From Enterovibrio qingdaonensis (lineage in GTDB: Bacteria > Pseudomonadota > Gammaproteobacteria > Enterobacterales > Vibrionaceae), in assembly GCF_028683135.1 (NCBI RefSeq), contig NZ_JAJUBB010000028.1, forward strand, positions 1-53,922: a DNA stretch of 53,922 nt, written 5' to 3'. Positions 8,970-17,042 of the stretch are shown here, in pieces. A program made the translations under genes and the position numbers. Under the pieces are notes generated by a model. That model worked only from the letters and a program-made list of their open reading frames with translations, was not told the DNA's origin and searched no databases. Each line of letters opens with the position of its first letter. The first letter of the stretch is position 1.

Positions 8970-9884
8970 TTATGCACGAGGATGATGCTCCTGATGCAAC
9001 TGTTTTAGTCGCTCTGTGGCTACGTGTGTGTAAATTTGCGTAGTGGACAGGTCACTATGGCCCAGTAGCATTTGCACGACACGCAAATCGGCACCGTGAT
9101 TTAACAAATGCGTGGCAAATGCATGCCGCAAAACGTGTGGCGATAATAAGTCACTGTCTATGTTTGCCAGTGCAGCATAAAACTTGATGCGGTGCCAAAA
9201 TGTCTGACGCGTCATCATCCGTCCACGGCGACTCGGAAAAAATACGTCTGAGGTTTGTTCACCCAACAGCACTGGTCGACTGTGCGCGAGATATTGCTCT
9301 AACCAATCAATCGCCGCTTCTCCCATCGGCACAAGGCGCTCTTTCCCACCCTTACCAATCACTCGTACAACACCCTGACGCAGACTGACATTCTCTGTGG
9401 TTAGGCTGATAAGCTCTGTCACACGCAACCCTGTTGCATACAGCAGCTCCATCATGGCTTTATCCCGAAGTTCGAGCATGTCATCTTCATCCGGCGCGTC
9501 CAATAACGCATCCACTTGCTCTTCACTCAAATCCTTGGGCAATCGCTTAGGCAATTTGGGGCTGATCAGGTTGGCAGTAGGATCATCTTCGCGTTGTTTT
9601 TCGCGATACAAATATTGAAACAAACGACGCAATGCCGACAGCATGCGCGCTCGGCTAGTTTGCTTATAATCCTGATCAAATAGCCAATGCTGATAGTCCT
9701 GCAACGTGCTCGGCGAGACCTTTACTAGCAGAATATTCTTCTCACCTAACCAGTGGCACAGTTTCAGAAGATCGTTTCTGTAAGAAGCCAAGGTATTTTC
9801 AGACAGCCCTCGCTCCATCCACATTGCATCTAAAAACTGTTCCACCAATGCCGCGTTTTGTTCCACGATTTCACTCACTTTCAA
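8970..9884 (-). CDS. xerD: Tyrosine recombinase XerD
   Basis: XerD works with XerC at dif to resolve chromosome dimers under FtsK control. In vibrios the same pair is exploited by integrative phages such as CTX. The 304-residue protein has the N-terminal SAM-like core-binding domain (about 12-95) and the catalytic domain with all expected residues: Arg154 (TGLRVTE), Lys178 (GKGGKE), His250 and Arg253 (HVLRHAFATH), His276 (LLGHSDL) and Tyr285 (TQIYTHV). Gene order xerD-dsbC-recJ identifies it as XerD rather than XerC. fldB diverges from it. The first 6 residues extend past E. coli XerD, so a later start is possible. Confidence 0.96.
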   Translation of the reverse strand: MKVSEIVEQNAALVEQFLDAMWMERGLSENTLASYRNDLLKLCHWLGEKNILLVKVSPSTLQDYQHWLFDQDYKQTSRARMLSALRRLFQYLYREKQREDDPTANLISPKLPKRLPKDLSEEQVDALLDAPDEDDMLELRDKAMMELLYATGLRVTELISLTTENVSLRQGVVRVIGKGGKERLVPMGEAAIDWLEQYLAHSRPVLLGEQTSDVFFPSRRGRMMTRQTFWHRIKFYAALANIDSDLLSPHVLRHAFATHLLNHGADLRVVQMLLGHSDLSTTQIYTHVATERLKQLHQEHHPRA

Positions 9885-10053
9885 CCACGTTTTCTGTCGT
9901 CAAACTACCCTACCCCCAACCGAATGCAAAGCATAAGCGTGTTAAGGTCTTAAGGAATGGAGAGGTTTTATCCAAAACCCCCTGCTTTTTAAGGGTAGAG
10001 ATAGAACGCGACGAGAGGTAGAATCGCGCCAGAAGCATCAGCAGGATTGAAAC

Positions 10054-10572
10054 ATGAAAATAGGTTTGTTTTACGGCTCAACCACGTGTTACACCGAAAT
10101 GGCTGCGGAAAAAATTCGCGAGATTTTGGGCGACGATCTGGTTGATATTCACAACATCAAAGACACGCCTGTCGCTACAATGAACCAATACGATCTTCTG
10201 CTGCTAGGTATTTCCACATGGGATTTCGGCGAACTACAAGAAGATTGGGAAGCGGTTTGGTCAGAGCTGAATGGCTTGCAATTGCAAGGTAAAGTGGCCG
10301 CATTGTTTGGTCTTGGCGATCAAGAAGGGTACGCGGAATGGTACCTCGACGCCATGGGAATGCTGCATGACGAGTTGCTACCTACGGGACTAAAATTTGT
10401 GGGCTACTGGCCGACAGATGGCTACACCTTTGAAGCCTCAAAAGCCTTGACCGAAGACGGTTCACAGTTTGTAGGTCTTGCATTGGATGAAGACAGCCAA
10501 TATGAACTCAGCGATGAACGTATCGCCACTTGGTGCGAAAAGGTACTCGTCGAATACCAAGCATTGCTCTAA
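10054..10572 (+). CDS. fldB: Flavodoxin FldB
   Basis: This small cytoplasmic FMN protein carries electrons at low potential. The 172 residues start with the flavodoxin phosphate-binding loop ([16 protein letters not shown]), and the [10 protein letters not shown] and FGLGDQEGY segments fit the FMN-binding loops. The length indicates a long-chain flavodoxin. The position divergent from xerD matches fldB of E. coli rather than fldA, which lies next to fur. A CAGGA ribosome-binding site precedes the ATG. It converges on brnQ and shares a strong terminator with it. Confidence 0.92.
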   Translation: MKIGLFYGSTTCYTEMAAEKIREILGDDLVDIHNIKDTPVATMNQYDLLLLGISTWDFGELQEDWEAVWSELNGLQLQGKVAALFGLGDQEGYAEWYLDAMGMLHDELLPTGLKFVGYWPTDGYTFEASKALTEDGSQFVGLALDEDSQYELSDERIATWCEKVLVEYQALL

Positions 10573-10591
10573 CACCACCGTTAGCAGGCAT

Positions 10592-10621
10592 AAAAAAACC
10601 ACCGCATGCGGTGGTTTTTTT
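10592..10621. terminator. Bidirectional terminator, fldB / brnQ
   Basis: A7-CCACCGCA / TGCGGTGG-T7: a near-perfect palindrome with runs of A and T on the two sides, between converging genes. Confidence 0.93.
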
Positions 10622-10637
10622 CGTCTTCGCGTTCGTA

Positions 10638-11942
10638 TTACGCGTGGCTTGATTTGCCTTTGCTTTCGCCTGCAAAGCGCACTGCTACCAAAGCAATCAC
10701 CGTTGGAAGCAACCACGCCATACCGTAGTTAAACAGTGGCAGTACTTTCAGTGCAGACACATCCATACCGGCAACTTTTGCTGCATCAAACAACGCGAAC
10801 ACCAGCGAAACACCCAGAACGACACGGTAAGCCAACGCAGGGTTCGGCATAAAACGGCGCAGGAAGGTCAGCGCAATCAGTGCGATCGCAACTGGGTACA
10901 GTGCAAACAGTACTGGGACAGAAATCGCAATCAGCTGGTTCAGGCCTACGTTTGCCACTACCGCACACGCAATTGACAGAATAACAACCCACTGACGGTA
11001 GGTGATTTTAGTCAGGGTGCTGAAGTAATCCGAACACGCTGATACCAGACCGATAACCGTGGTCAAACACGCCAGCACAATGATCGTAGACAGGATGATC
11101 TGACCCGCAGGGCCAAACAACGCCATCACGTATGCAGAAAGAATCGCGCCGCCATTGTTCGCGCCCGCAGCAATACCCGTTGCTGTCGCGCCAAGGTAGA
11201 ACAGTGACACGTAAACAAACGCCAGACCTGCTGCTGCAATCACACCTGCATAGATGAGGTATTGGCAGGTTTTTGCTTGATCGGTAATGCCTTTTTTACG
11301 GATAACGTCAACGATCAGCATACCGAACATCAGTGCTGCGAAGGTATCCATGGTGTTGTAGCCTTCAAGGAAACCCGTCGTGAACGCTTGGTCTACGTAA
11401 GCACCTTGTGCTGCCGCAACGTCACCTTGTGGGTTAACGACAACAGCGATCGCCAGTACCGCCAATGCTGCGAACAATGCAGGTGTCAGCAACTTACCAA
11501 TGGTGTCGATAAGTTTGCCTTGAGACAATGAGAAGAACATTGCCACAGCAAAGAAAACGATGGAGAACATCGTCAGTTCAAACTGACCCACATCACCCAA
11601 GAAAGGCTTGAAGCCCATTTCATACGCAACTAGACCGGCACGAGGTGCTGCAAAAGCTGGACCGATAATAATGAAGATCAGCACCGCCATCAGAGTTGCA
11701 ACTGATGCAGGAAGGTCACGCGTTAAGCCTTTCCAGCCACCACCAGCAACGGCAACGGCAATAATACCGATAAGTGGCAAGCCTACTGCGGTAATAAGAA
11801 AACCGAACATTGCAGACATGGTATGCTCACCCGCTAGAAAACCTGCCAGCGGTGGGAAGATGATGTTGCCTGCTCCTAGGAAAAACGCAAAGGTCATAAA
11901 CCCTAGCGCGAGTATGTCGCTAACCTTTAAACTCTCTCTCAC
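10638..11942 (-). CDS. brnQ: Branched-chain amino acid transporter BrnQ (LIVCS family)
   Basis: This inner-membrane, cation-coupled uptake system serves leucine, isoleucine and valine. The 434 residues are almost entirely hydrophobic, in about 12 membrane segments. They open with the family hallmark: SDILALGFMTFAFFLGAGN, then IIFPPLAG. Length and start agree with E. coli BrnQ (439). It is a single gene, convergent with fldB and divergent from trmN6. Regulation is not evident, though a hairpin lies in the upstream region (12072-12098). Confidence 0.93.
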   Translation of the reverse strand: MRESLKVSDILALGFMTFAFFLGAGNIIFPPLAGFLAGEHTMSAMFGFLITAVGLPLIGIIAVAVAGGGWKGLTRDLPASVATLMAVLIFIIIGPAFAAPRAGLVAYEMGFKPFLGDVGQFELTMFSIVFFAVAMFFSLSQGKLIDTIGKLLTPALFAALAVLAIAVVVNPQGDVAAAQGAYVDQAFTTGFLEGYNTMDTFAALMFGMLIVDVIRKKGITDQAKTCQYLIYAGVIAAAGLAFVYVSLFYLGATATGIAAGANNGGAILSAYVMALFGPAGQIILSTIIVLACLTTVIGLVSACSDYFSTLTKITYRQWVVILSIACAVVANVGLNQLIAISVPVLFALYPVAIALIALTFLRRFMPNPALAYRVVLGVSLVFALFDAAKVAGMDVSALKVLPLFNYGMAWLLPTVIALVAVRFAGESKGKSSHA

Positions 11943-12071
11943 TTCTAACTACCTATGTGTGTTTGCATATTATTTCTGTAATCAGCCGGTTAGCCTTTTG
12001 GTTATTTTTACTAAGCTTCACCGATTCAGCAGAATAATGACGAAGTTTCACCCTTCAGACAATAGGGCAAT

Positions 12072-12098
12072 TAAAAATAGATGGTTAATCTATTTTTA
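12072..12098. repeat. 11-bp AT-rich hairpin between brnQ and trmN6
   Basis: TAAAAATAGAT, loop GGTTA, ATCTATTTTTA. It lies in the 296-base divergent region between brnQ and trmN6. It could be an operator or a weak terminator for a leader transcript. No other gene is seen in this gap. Confidence 0.55.
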
Positions 12099-12238
12099 GC
12101 GACTAAATTGAAATTAAACTTCAACTTTACCTATTTATGCCGCATTTAGGAAAGATCATCAAACAAATACATAAAACATTAATGCAACATATTTAACCGT
12201 ATTTTAAGGTTTTGAACGTTGTGTCTACTGGAGGAAAA

Positions 12239-12943
12239 GTGAACAAACGCTTTCAATTCAAGCAGTTTACGATTGAAGATAAAGGCTGTGGGATGCCAGT
12301 AAGTACTGACGGGGTTATGCTTGGTGCTTGGGCTCAAGCCAACGAGCACAGTTCAATACTTGATATAGGCACTGGAACGGGCTTGCTGGCATTAATGATG
12401 GCGCAGCGCTTTCCGTTGTCTAACATTACAGCAATGGACATCGATGCACATGCCGTGCAAACCGCCAGATTCAACGCAGAACAATCTGCTTGGGTCGATC
12501 GCATTAAAGTCCTACATCAAGATGTCACCACGTGGAAAAGTTCCACAACATTTGATGTCATCATCTGTAATCCACCTTACTTCAATTCAGGTCTTCAAGC
12601 CGATGATACGCGAAGAGCAACAGCGCGACATACCGACACGCTATCGCACGACGGCTTATTAAAAGTCATCGCGTCTCGACTATCACGCAATGGCATCGCG
12701 TATTTGATATTACCTTCATATGAGGCAGACCAATTGATCACGAAAAGTCTTCAATACTCGCTTTTTTGCCATCAGGTGCTGAATGTCAAAACAACACCAA
12801 CAAAATCGGTTAATCGAAAACTGATTGCTTTCTCTACAACTCAAAAATCCGAGATAGAGGAAAAAACACTTATTATTCAATCTGATAATCTTTATACAAA
12901 TGAATTTGTGGCGTTAACGAAGGATTTTTACCTAAAGATGTGA
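12239..12943 (+). CDS. trmN6: tRNA1(Val) (adenine(37)-N6)-methyltransferase
   Basis: This enzyme (YfiC in E. coli) methylates N6 of A37 in tRNA1-Val using S-adenosylmethionine. The SAM-binding motif is ILDIGTGTGLLALMMA, and the N6-adenine methyltransferase motif NPPYF follows (IICNPPYFNSG). The GTG at 12239 is preferred because a GGAGG lies just upstream of it and the protein then begins close to the conserved KRFQFKQFTI, giving 234 residues. A longer frame opens with TTG at 12212 and adds nine residues. It sits upstream of srmB; both are rightward, with a ~110-base gap that probably holds a separate srmB promoter. Confidence 0.9.
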   Translation: MNKRFQFKQFTIEDKGCGMPVSTDGVMLGAWAQANEHSSILDIGTGTGLLALMMAQRFPLSNITAMDIDAHAVQTARFNAEQSAWVDRIKVLHQDVTTWKSSTTFDVIICNPPYFNSGLQADDTRRATARHTDTLSHDGLLKVIASRLSRNGIAYLILPSYEADQLITKSLQYSLFCHQVLNVKTTPTKSVNRKLIAFSTTQKSEIEEKTLIIQSDNLYTNEFVALTKDFYLKM

Positions 12944-13055
12944 CAGCCTCACTTGAAATTAACGCAATTTCATAGGTAGTAAATCGCGGTAAGCGATGCA
13001 TCTTGAGATAATTTGGGTATAATCCGCACCCTAACTTTGAGTGGAGAAACTACGC

Positions 13056-14309
13056 GTGCGAACTTTTGCTGAATTAGAACTGGATCCTCAACTGCTGATG
13101 GCCGTGGATGACATGGGCTTTGAGCGACCAACAGCGATCCAGGCTGACGTTATCCCTCATGGTATGGATGGCCGAGATATTCTCGCATCTGCGCCAACAG
13201 GCACAGGTAAAACTGCGGCTTTCGTATTGCCATTACTGCAACACTTGCTGGACTACCCACGTCAAAAACCAGGTCCTGCACGCGCTTTGATCCTTACTCC
13301 TACACGTGAGTTGGCTATCCAAGTTGCCGATCAAGCACGCGCTCTGGCGAAGTATACCGACCTGAAAATCATCACCATCACAGGCGGTATCTCTTACCAA
13401 GAGCACGCGGAAATTTTGGGCAAGACTCAAGATATTGTTGTTGCAACACCTGGTCGCTTGATGGAATACGTCGAAGCCGAGCGTTTTGACTGCCGCGCGA
13501 TTGAAAGTCTGGTGCTGGATGAAGCTGACCGTATGCTCGATATGGGCTTTGGTCCTGCCGTTGACCGCTTGTCGCATGAGTGCCGCTGGCGTAAACAAAG
13601 TATGCTTTTCTCTGCCACGCTGGAAGGTAAAGGCATTGATGGTTTCAAAAATACCCTTCTGACCGATCCGGTTGAAGTGGTTGCTGAGCCACCTCGTCGC
13701 GAGCGCAAAAAAATCACCCAGTGGTACTACCGTTGTGACGACATGGCACATAAGAATGCCTTGTTAAAATCTATCCTGGCTGATCAGGCGGAACGTGCGA
13801 TCATCTTTATTAAGACCCGTGAGCGTCTGGCAGCACTGCGTGAAGAACTGACTAAAGCAAAGATTCCTTGTGCTTGGCTGCAAGGCGAAATGGCACAAGC
13901 AAAACGTACGTACGCAGTTGAACGCTTCACCACGGGTGAAATCAATGTTCTTCTGGCAACCGACGTTGCCGCTCGCGGTATTGACGTGCCAGATATTGAC
14001 CACGTCATCAACTTTGACCTTCCACGTAAAGCAGATGTGTATCTGCACCGTATCGGCCGTACTGCGCGTGCGGGTAAGAAAGGTAATGCAATCTCATTGG
14101 TAGAAGCACACGATCAACCAATGATGGATCGCATCTGTCGCTACATGAAAGAAGACGTGAAAGAGCGTTATGTAGAAGCTTTGAAGCCGAAACATAAAAA
14201 AGCTGAATTCAAGAAGAAAAAGAAAAAGCTGAGCAAAAAAGAAGTCAAAGGAAAAGTTAAGAAAGCGGTAAAAAAAGCAGCGAAAAAAGCAGCGAAAACA
14301 ACCGACTAA
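13056..14309 (+). CDS. srmB: DEAD-box RNA helicase SrmB
   Basis: SrmB is an ATP-dependent RNA helicase that helps early assembly of the 50S ribosomal subunit. Seen in order: Q-motif region (GFERPTAIQ), motif I ASAPTGTGKT, motif II DEADRMLDMGF, motif III SATLEGKG, and the C-terminal helicase motifs VAARGIDVPD and HRIGRTARAG. The SATLEG and QWYYR segments are specific to SrmB. The last ~40 residues are a lysine-rich tail of AKK/VKK units, likely RNA-binding. The GTG at 13056 is preferred because GTGGAG nine bases before it is a good ribosome-binding site; a GTG at 13041 would add five residues. The protein is 417 residues from the preferred start. Confidence 0.95.
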   Translation: MRTFAELELDPQLLMAVDDMGFERPTAIQADVIPHGMDGRDILASAPTGTGKTAAFVLPLLQHLLDYPRQKPGPARALILTPTRELAIQVADQARALAKYTDLKIITITGGISYQEHAEILGKTQDIVVATPGRLMEYVEAERFDCRAIESLVLDEADRMLDMGFGPAVDRLSHECRWRKQSMLFSATLEGKGIDGFKNTLLTDPVEVVAEPPRRERKKITQWYYRCDDMAHKNALLKSILADQAERAIIFIKTRERLAALREELTKAKIPCAWLQGEMAQAKRTYAVERFTTGEINVLLATDVAARGIDVPDIDHVINFDLPRKADVYLHRIGRTARAGKKGNAISLVEAHDQPMMDRICRYMKEDVKERYVEALKPKHKKAEFKKKKKKLSKKEVKGKVKKAVKKAAKKAAKTTD

Positions 14310-14335
14310 TAGCTTAACCAGCTAGCGAAACAACT

Positions 14336-14362
14336 AAAAGGAGGCGTAATGCCTCCTTTTTT
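14336..14362 (+). terminator. srmB terminator
   Basis: AAAAGGAGGC, loop GTAAT, GCCTCCTTTT followed by more T. It begins 27 bases after the srmB stop. Confidence 0.92.
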
Positions 14363-14438
14363 CGTTTTCAGCGTTTAGTCGCAGCAAATTATGCCAATTG
14401 GATAAAGGATAAGCAGTTAAAGATCACGCTCACAATCC

Positions 14439-14475
14439 GTCACATTGATAACACATAATGTTAACAACAAGTGAC
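14439..14475. promoter_or_regulatory. Large imperfect dyad upstream of the first AGCS symporter
   Basis: GTCAC-A-TTGATAACA, 5-base centre, TGTTAACAA-CAA-GTGAC. The inner arms match at 8 of 9 positions and the outer GTCAC/GTGAC arms are exact but offset by two bases. It lies about 70-105 bases before the start codon, a plausible operator position. The factor is unknown. Confidence 0.5.
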
Positions 14476-14485
14476 GAATTGAGAT

Positions 14486-14502
14486 TATCCTGCGGCAGGA
14501 TA
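14486..14502. promoter_or_regulatory. Perfect 17-bp operator-like dyad TATCCTGC-G-GCAGGATA
   Basis: Eight-base perfect arms around a single G, with a third half-site TATCC at 14513-14517. It is only about 45 bases upstream of the symporter ATG. The single-base centre favours a DNA operator over an RNA hairpin. I do not recognise the regulator. Confidence 0.6.
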
Positions 14503-14544
14503 TTAAATGATCTATCCAATATTTCATTTTAGAGGGAACTTTCA

Positions 14545-16089
14545 ATGCAATCTGTTGTTGATTTTTTGAACAGCATTATCTGGAGTCCAGTGCTGATCTA
14601 TATGTGTCTGGGCGCAGGTTTGTTTTACTCCATTATTACGCGCTTTGTACAAGTTCGTCAGTTCGGCGAAATGACCCGCCTACTCTTTTCAGGCAAAAGC
14701 TCTTCCAAGGGCATCTCATCATTTCAGGCATTAGCCGTTTCGCTGTCTGGTCGTGTCGGTACAGGTAATATCGCAGGCGTTGCTGCAGCCATCGGTTTTG
14801 GTGGTCCCGGTGCGGTCTTTTGGATGTGGATTGTCGCCTTCCTAGGTGCGGCAACGGCCTACACCGAATCAACACTCGCTCAAATCTATAAAGAAGAAGA
14901 CAACGGCGAGTTTCGTGGTGGCCCGGCTTACTACATTGAAAAAGCGATGGGACAGAAGTGGTATGCATGGCTGTTTGCTATTGCGACGATTTTCGCCTGT
15001 GGTGTTCTGCTGCCAGGCGTTCAGTCAAACAGTATCGGTAATGCCATTGAAGCTGCATTTGGCTCAGGTGACATGATTGAAACAGCGGTGGGAACCTTCA
15101 GCGTCGCGAAAATCACAACTGGCGCGTTTATCTCTGTACTGCTTGCCTTCATCATCTTTGGCGGCGTGAAACGTATCGCGAGCTTCACTCAAATTGTTGT
15201 GCCATTCATGGCACTGGCCTATGTGATCATTGCATTTGTCATCATTCTTCTGAACATCACTGAAGTACCAGCGATTGTAATGCTGATCGTCAATGATGCC
15301 TTCAACCCAATGGCGGGCTTCGGTGCTGCAATCGGTTGGGGTGTGAAACGCGGTATTTACTCGAACGAAGCCGGTCAAGGCACGGGGCCTCACGCAGCAG
15401 CAGCGGCAAACGTGGACCACCCTGCACAACAAGGTCTGGTTCAGTCCTTTTCAATCTATATTGATACCTTACTGGTGTGCTCTGCTACGGCGTTCATGAT
15501 CCTCATTACGGGTGCATACAACGTCCATGGTCCGGGCGAGGCATATATTGTGCAAAACTTAGCCGCAGAGATCAGTGCGAATGGCCCTGTCTTTACGCAA
15601 CTTGCAGTGGAAAGCACCATGCCTGGCTGGGGCAAACCTTTCATTGCTGTCGCTCTGTTTTTCTTCGCATTCACGACAATTCTGGCGTACTACTACATTG
15701 CAGAAACCAATATCGCCTACCTGCGTCGCACCGTGAAAGTGCCGGGCATGATGTTTGTGCTAAAACTGGTTCTCATCGCATCTGTCTTCTACGGCACGGT
15801 GAAAGCTGCGGGGCTTGCATGGGCAATGGGTGACATTGGCGTTGGCTTGATGGCGTGGCTGAATATCGTCGGTATCGTGATCATTTTCTTCTTAAGCAAG
15901 CCAGCACTGAAGGCTCTTAATGATTACGAGCGTCAACAAAAAGAAGGCGTGGAAGAATACACCTTTGATCCCGTTAAATTAGGCATTAAAAATGCGGACT
16001 ACTGGGAGCGCAGATTGGCGAGAAGAACTCAGGAGCAGTCGTCAGCATCCGATGACAAACCGGGAGAGCTCGTTAATCCAACGGCATAA
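14545..16089 (+). CDS. Sodium:alanine/glycine symporter, AGCS family (first copy)
   Basis: This 514-residue inner-membrane protein of the AGCS (alanine or glycine:cation symporter) family has about 11 membrane segments. Family signatures seen are VGTGNIAGVAAAIGFGGPGA, FRGGPAYYIEKAMG, KRGIYSNEAGQGTGPHAAAA and ALFFFAFTTILAYYYIAETN. An AGAGGGA ribosome-binding site precedes the ATG. The C-terminal ~60 residues are a charged cytoplasmic tail. The gene is monocistronic: srmB ends in a terminator upstream and a strong terminator follows. Two palindromes in the promoter region suggest dedicated control. Alanine, glycine or D-amino acids are all possible substrates; the sequence does not decide. A paralogue lies at 17043-18488. 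Confidence 0.92.
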   Translation: MQSVVDFLNSIIWSPVLIYMCLGAGLFYSIITRFVQVRQFGEMTRLLFSGKSSSKGISSFQALAVSLSGRVGTGNIAGVAAAIGFGGPGAVFWMWIVAFLGAATAYTESTLAQIYKEEDNGEFRGGPAYYIEKAMGQKWYAWLFAIATIFACGVLLPGVQSNSIGNAIEAAFGSGDMIETAVGTFSVAKITTGAFISVLLAFIIFGGVKRIASFTQIVVPFMALAYVIIAFVIILLNITEVPAIVMLIVNDAFNPMAGFGAAIGWGVKRGIYSNEAGQGTGPHAAAAANVDHPAQQGLVQSFSIYIDTLLVCSATAFMILITGAYNVHGPGEAYIVQNLAAEISANGPVFTQLAVESTMPGWGKPFIAVALFFFAFTTILAYYYIAETNIAYLRRTVKVPGMMFVLKLVLIASVFYGTVKAAGLAWAMGDIGVGLMAWLNIVGIVIIFFLSKPALKALNDYERQQKEGVEEYTFDPVKLGIKNADYWERRLARRTQEQSSASDDKPGELVNPTA

Positions 16090-16106
16090 ATAAAAATAAC
16101 AAGTAC

Positions 16107-16136
16107 AAAAAAGGTTAGCCTCGGCTAACCTTTTCT
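16107..16136. terminator. Bidirectional terminator, symporter / yaaA
   Basis: AAAAAAGGTTAGC, loop CTCG, GCTAACCTTTT then CTTTTTT. A and T runs on both flanks serve both converging genes. Confidence 0.92.
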
Positions 16137-16157
16137 TTTTTCGGGTCAAATACTGAA

Positions 16158-16931
16158 TTACTGCTCTTCGCGCTTAAACACCATTTCTTTGTCGTTCGAC
16201 TCTTCAGGACAGAACCAGTAACCTGCACTATCAAATGCCTTCAGTGCCTCAACCGAATCAATACGGTTGTCGATAATATATCGCGCCATCATGCCGCGGG
16301 CTTTTTTAGCGAAGAAACTGATTACCTTGTACTGACCATTCTTACGGTCTTTAAACACGGGTGTGATGATCTTGCCTTTTAGCTTCGCCGGCTTCACCGA
16401 CTTGAAGTACTCATTAGAGGCTAGATTCACCAATACGTCATCGCCTTGGCCTTCTAGAGCCTCATTCAGAGCATTGGTAATGATGTCACCCCAGAATTGG
16501 TACAAATTGGTGCCACGGTCGTTTTCAAGGCGTGTGCCCATCTCAAGGCGATATGGCTGCATCAAATCCAGTGGACGTAACAAACCATATAGGCCTGACA
16601 GCATACGCAGATGGTCTTGCGCCCAGCTAAAGTCGTCATCAGACAGCGTTTCTGCTTCTAGTCCCGTGTAGACATCGCCTTTAAAAGCAAGGACCGCTGG
16701 ACGTGCATTTTCCGTCGTAAACTCGGTAGACCATTCTTCAAAGCGCGCGGCATTCAACCCTGCGATTTTATCGCTGACTTTCATCAAGCCAGAGATATCC
16801 GCTGGCGTAAGCGTACGGCACACATCAATCAGCGCTTTTGAATGTTCAACAAACATTGGCTGGGTATAACGTTCAGTGGCCAGAGGTGACTGGTAGTCCA
16901 AAGTTTTCGCTGGAGAAACCACAATCAGCAT
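16158..16931 (-). CDS. yaaA: Peroxide stress protein YaaA
   Basis: This 257-residue member of the YaaA/DUF328 family begins with the characteristic [16 protein letters not shown]. Other conserved parts are [34 protein letters not shown], and the C-terminal [14 protein letters not shown]. In E. coli YaaA is induced by OxyR under hydrogen peroxide and lowers free iron and DNA damage; it binds DNA and has a helix-hairpin-helix-like fold. Here it lies between the two AGCS symporters, converging with the first. No OxyR site was identified. Confidence 0.93.
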   Translation of the reverse strand: MLIVVSPAKTLDYQSPLATERYTQPMFVEHSKALIDVCRTLTPADISGLMKVSDKIAGLNAARFEEWSTEFTTENARPAVLAFKGDVYTGLEAETLSDDDFSWAQDHLRMLSGLYGLLRPLDLMQPYRLEMGTRLENDRGTNLYQFWGDIITNALNEALEGQGDDVLVNLASNEYFKSVKPAKLKGKIITPVFKDRKNGQYKVISFFAKKARGMMARYIIDNRIDSVEALKAFDSAGYWFCPEESNDKEMVFKREEQ

Positions 16932-16980
16932 AGTGTCATTCCTTTCAGATAGTTGTCCACAAGGTTACCACTGGAGACAA

Positions 16981-17010
16981 AAAAAGCCACGCTTGAAGGC
17001 ATGGCTTTTT
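16981..17010 (-). terminator. Terminator of the second AGCS symporter
   Basis: AAAAAGCCA-C-GC, loop TTGAAG, GC-A-TGGCTTTTT. One internal mismatch, with an A run on the left giving the U-tract for leftward transcription. It may also act on the plus strand. Confidence 0.82.
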
Positions 17011-17042
17011 CCGATGGCTGCAATAGAGATGACCGAATAGGC

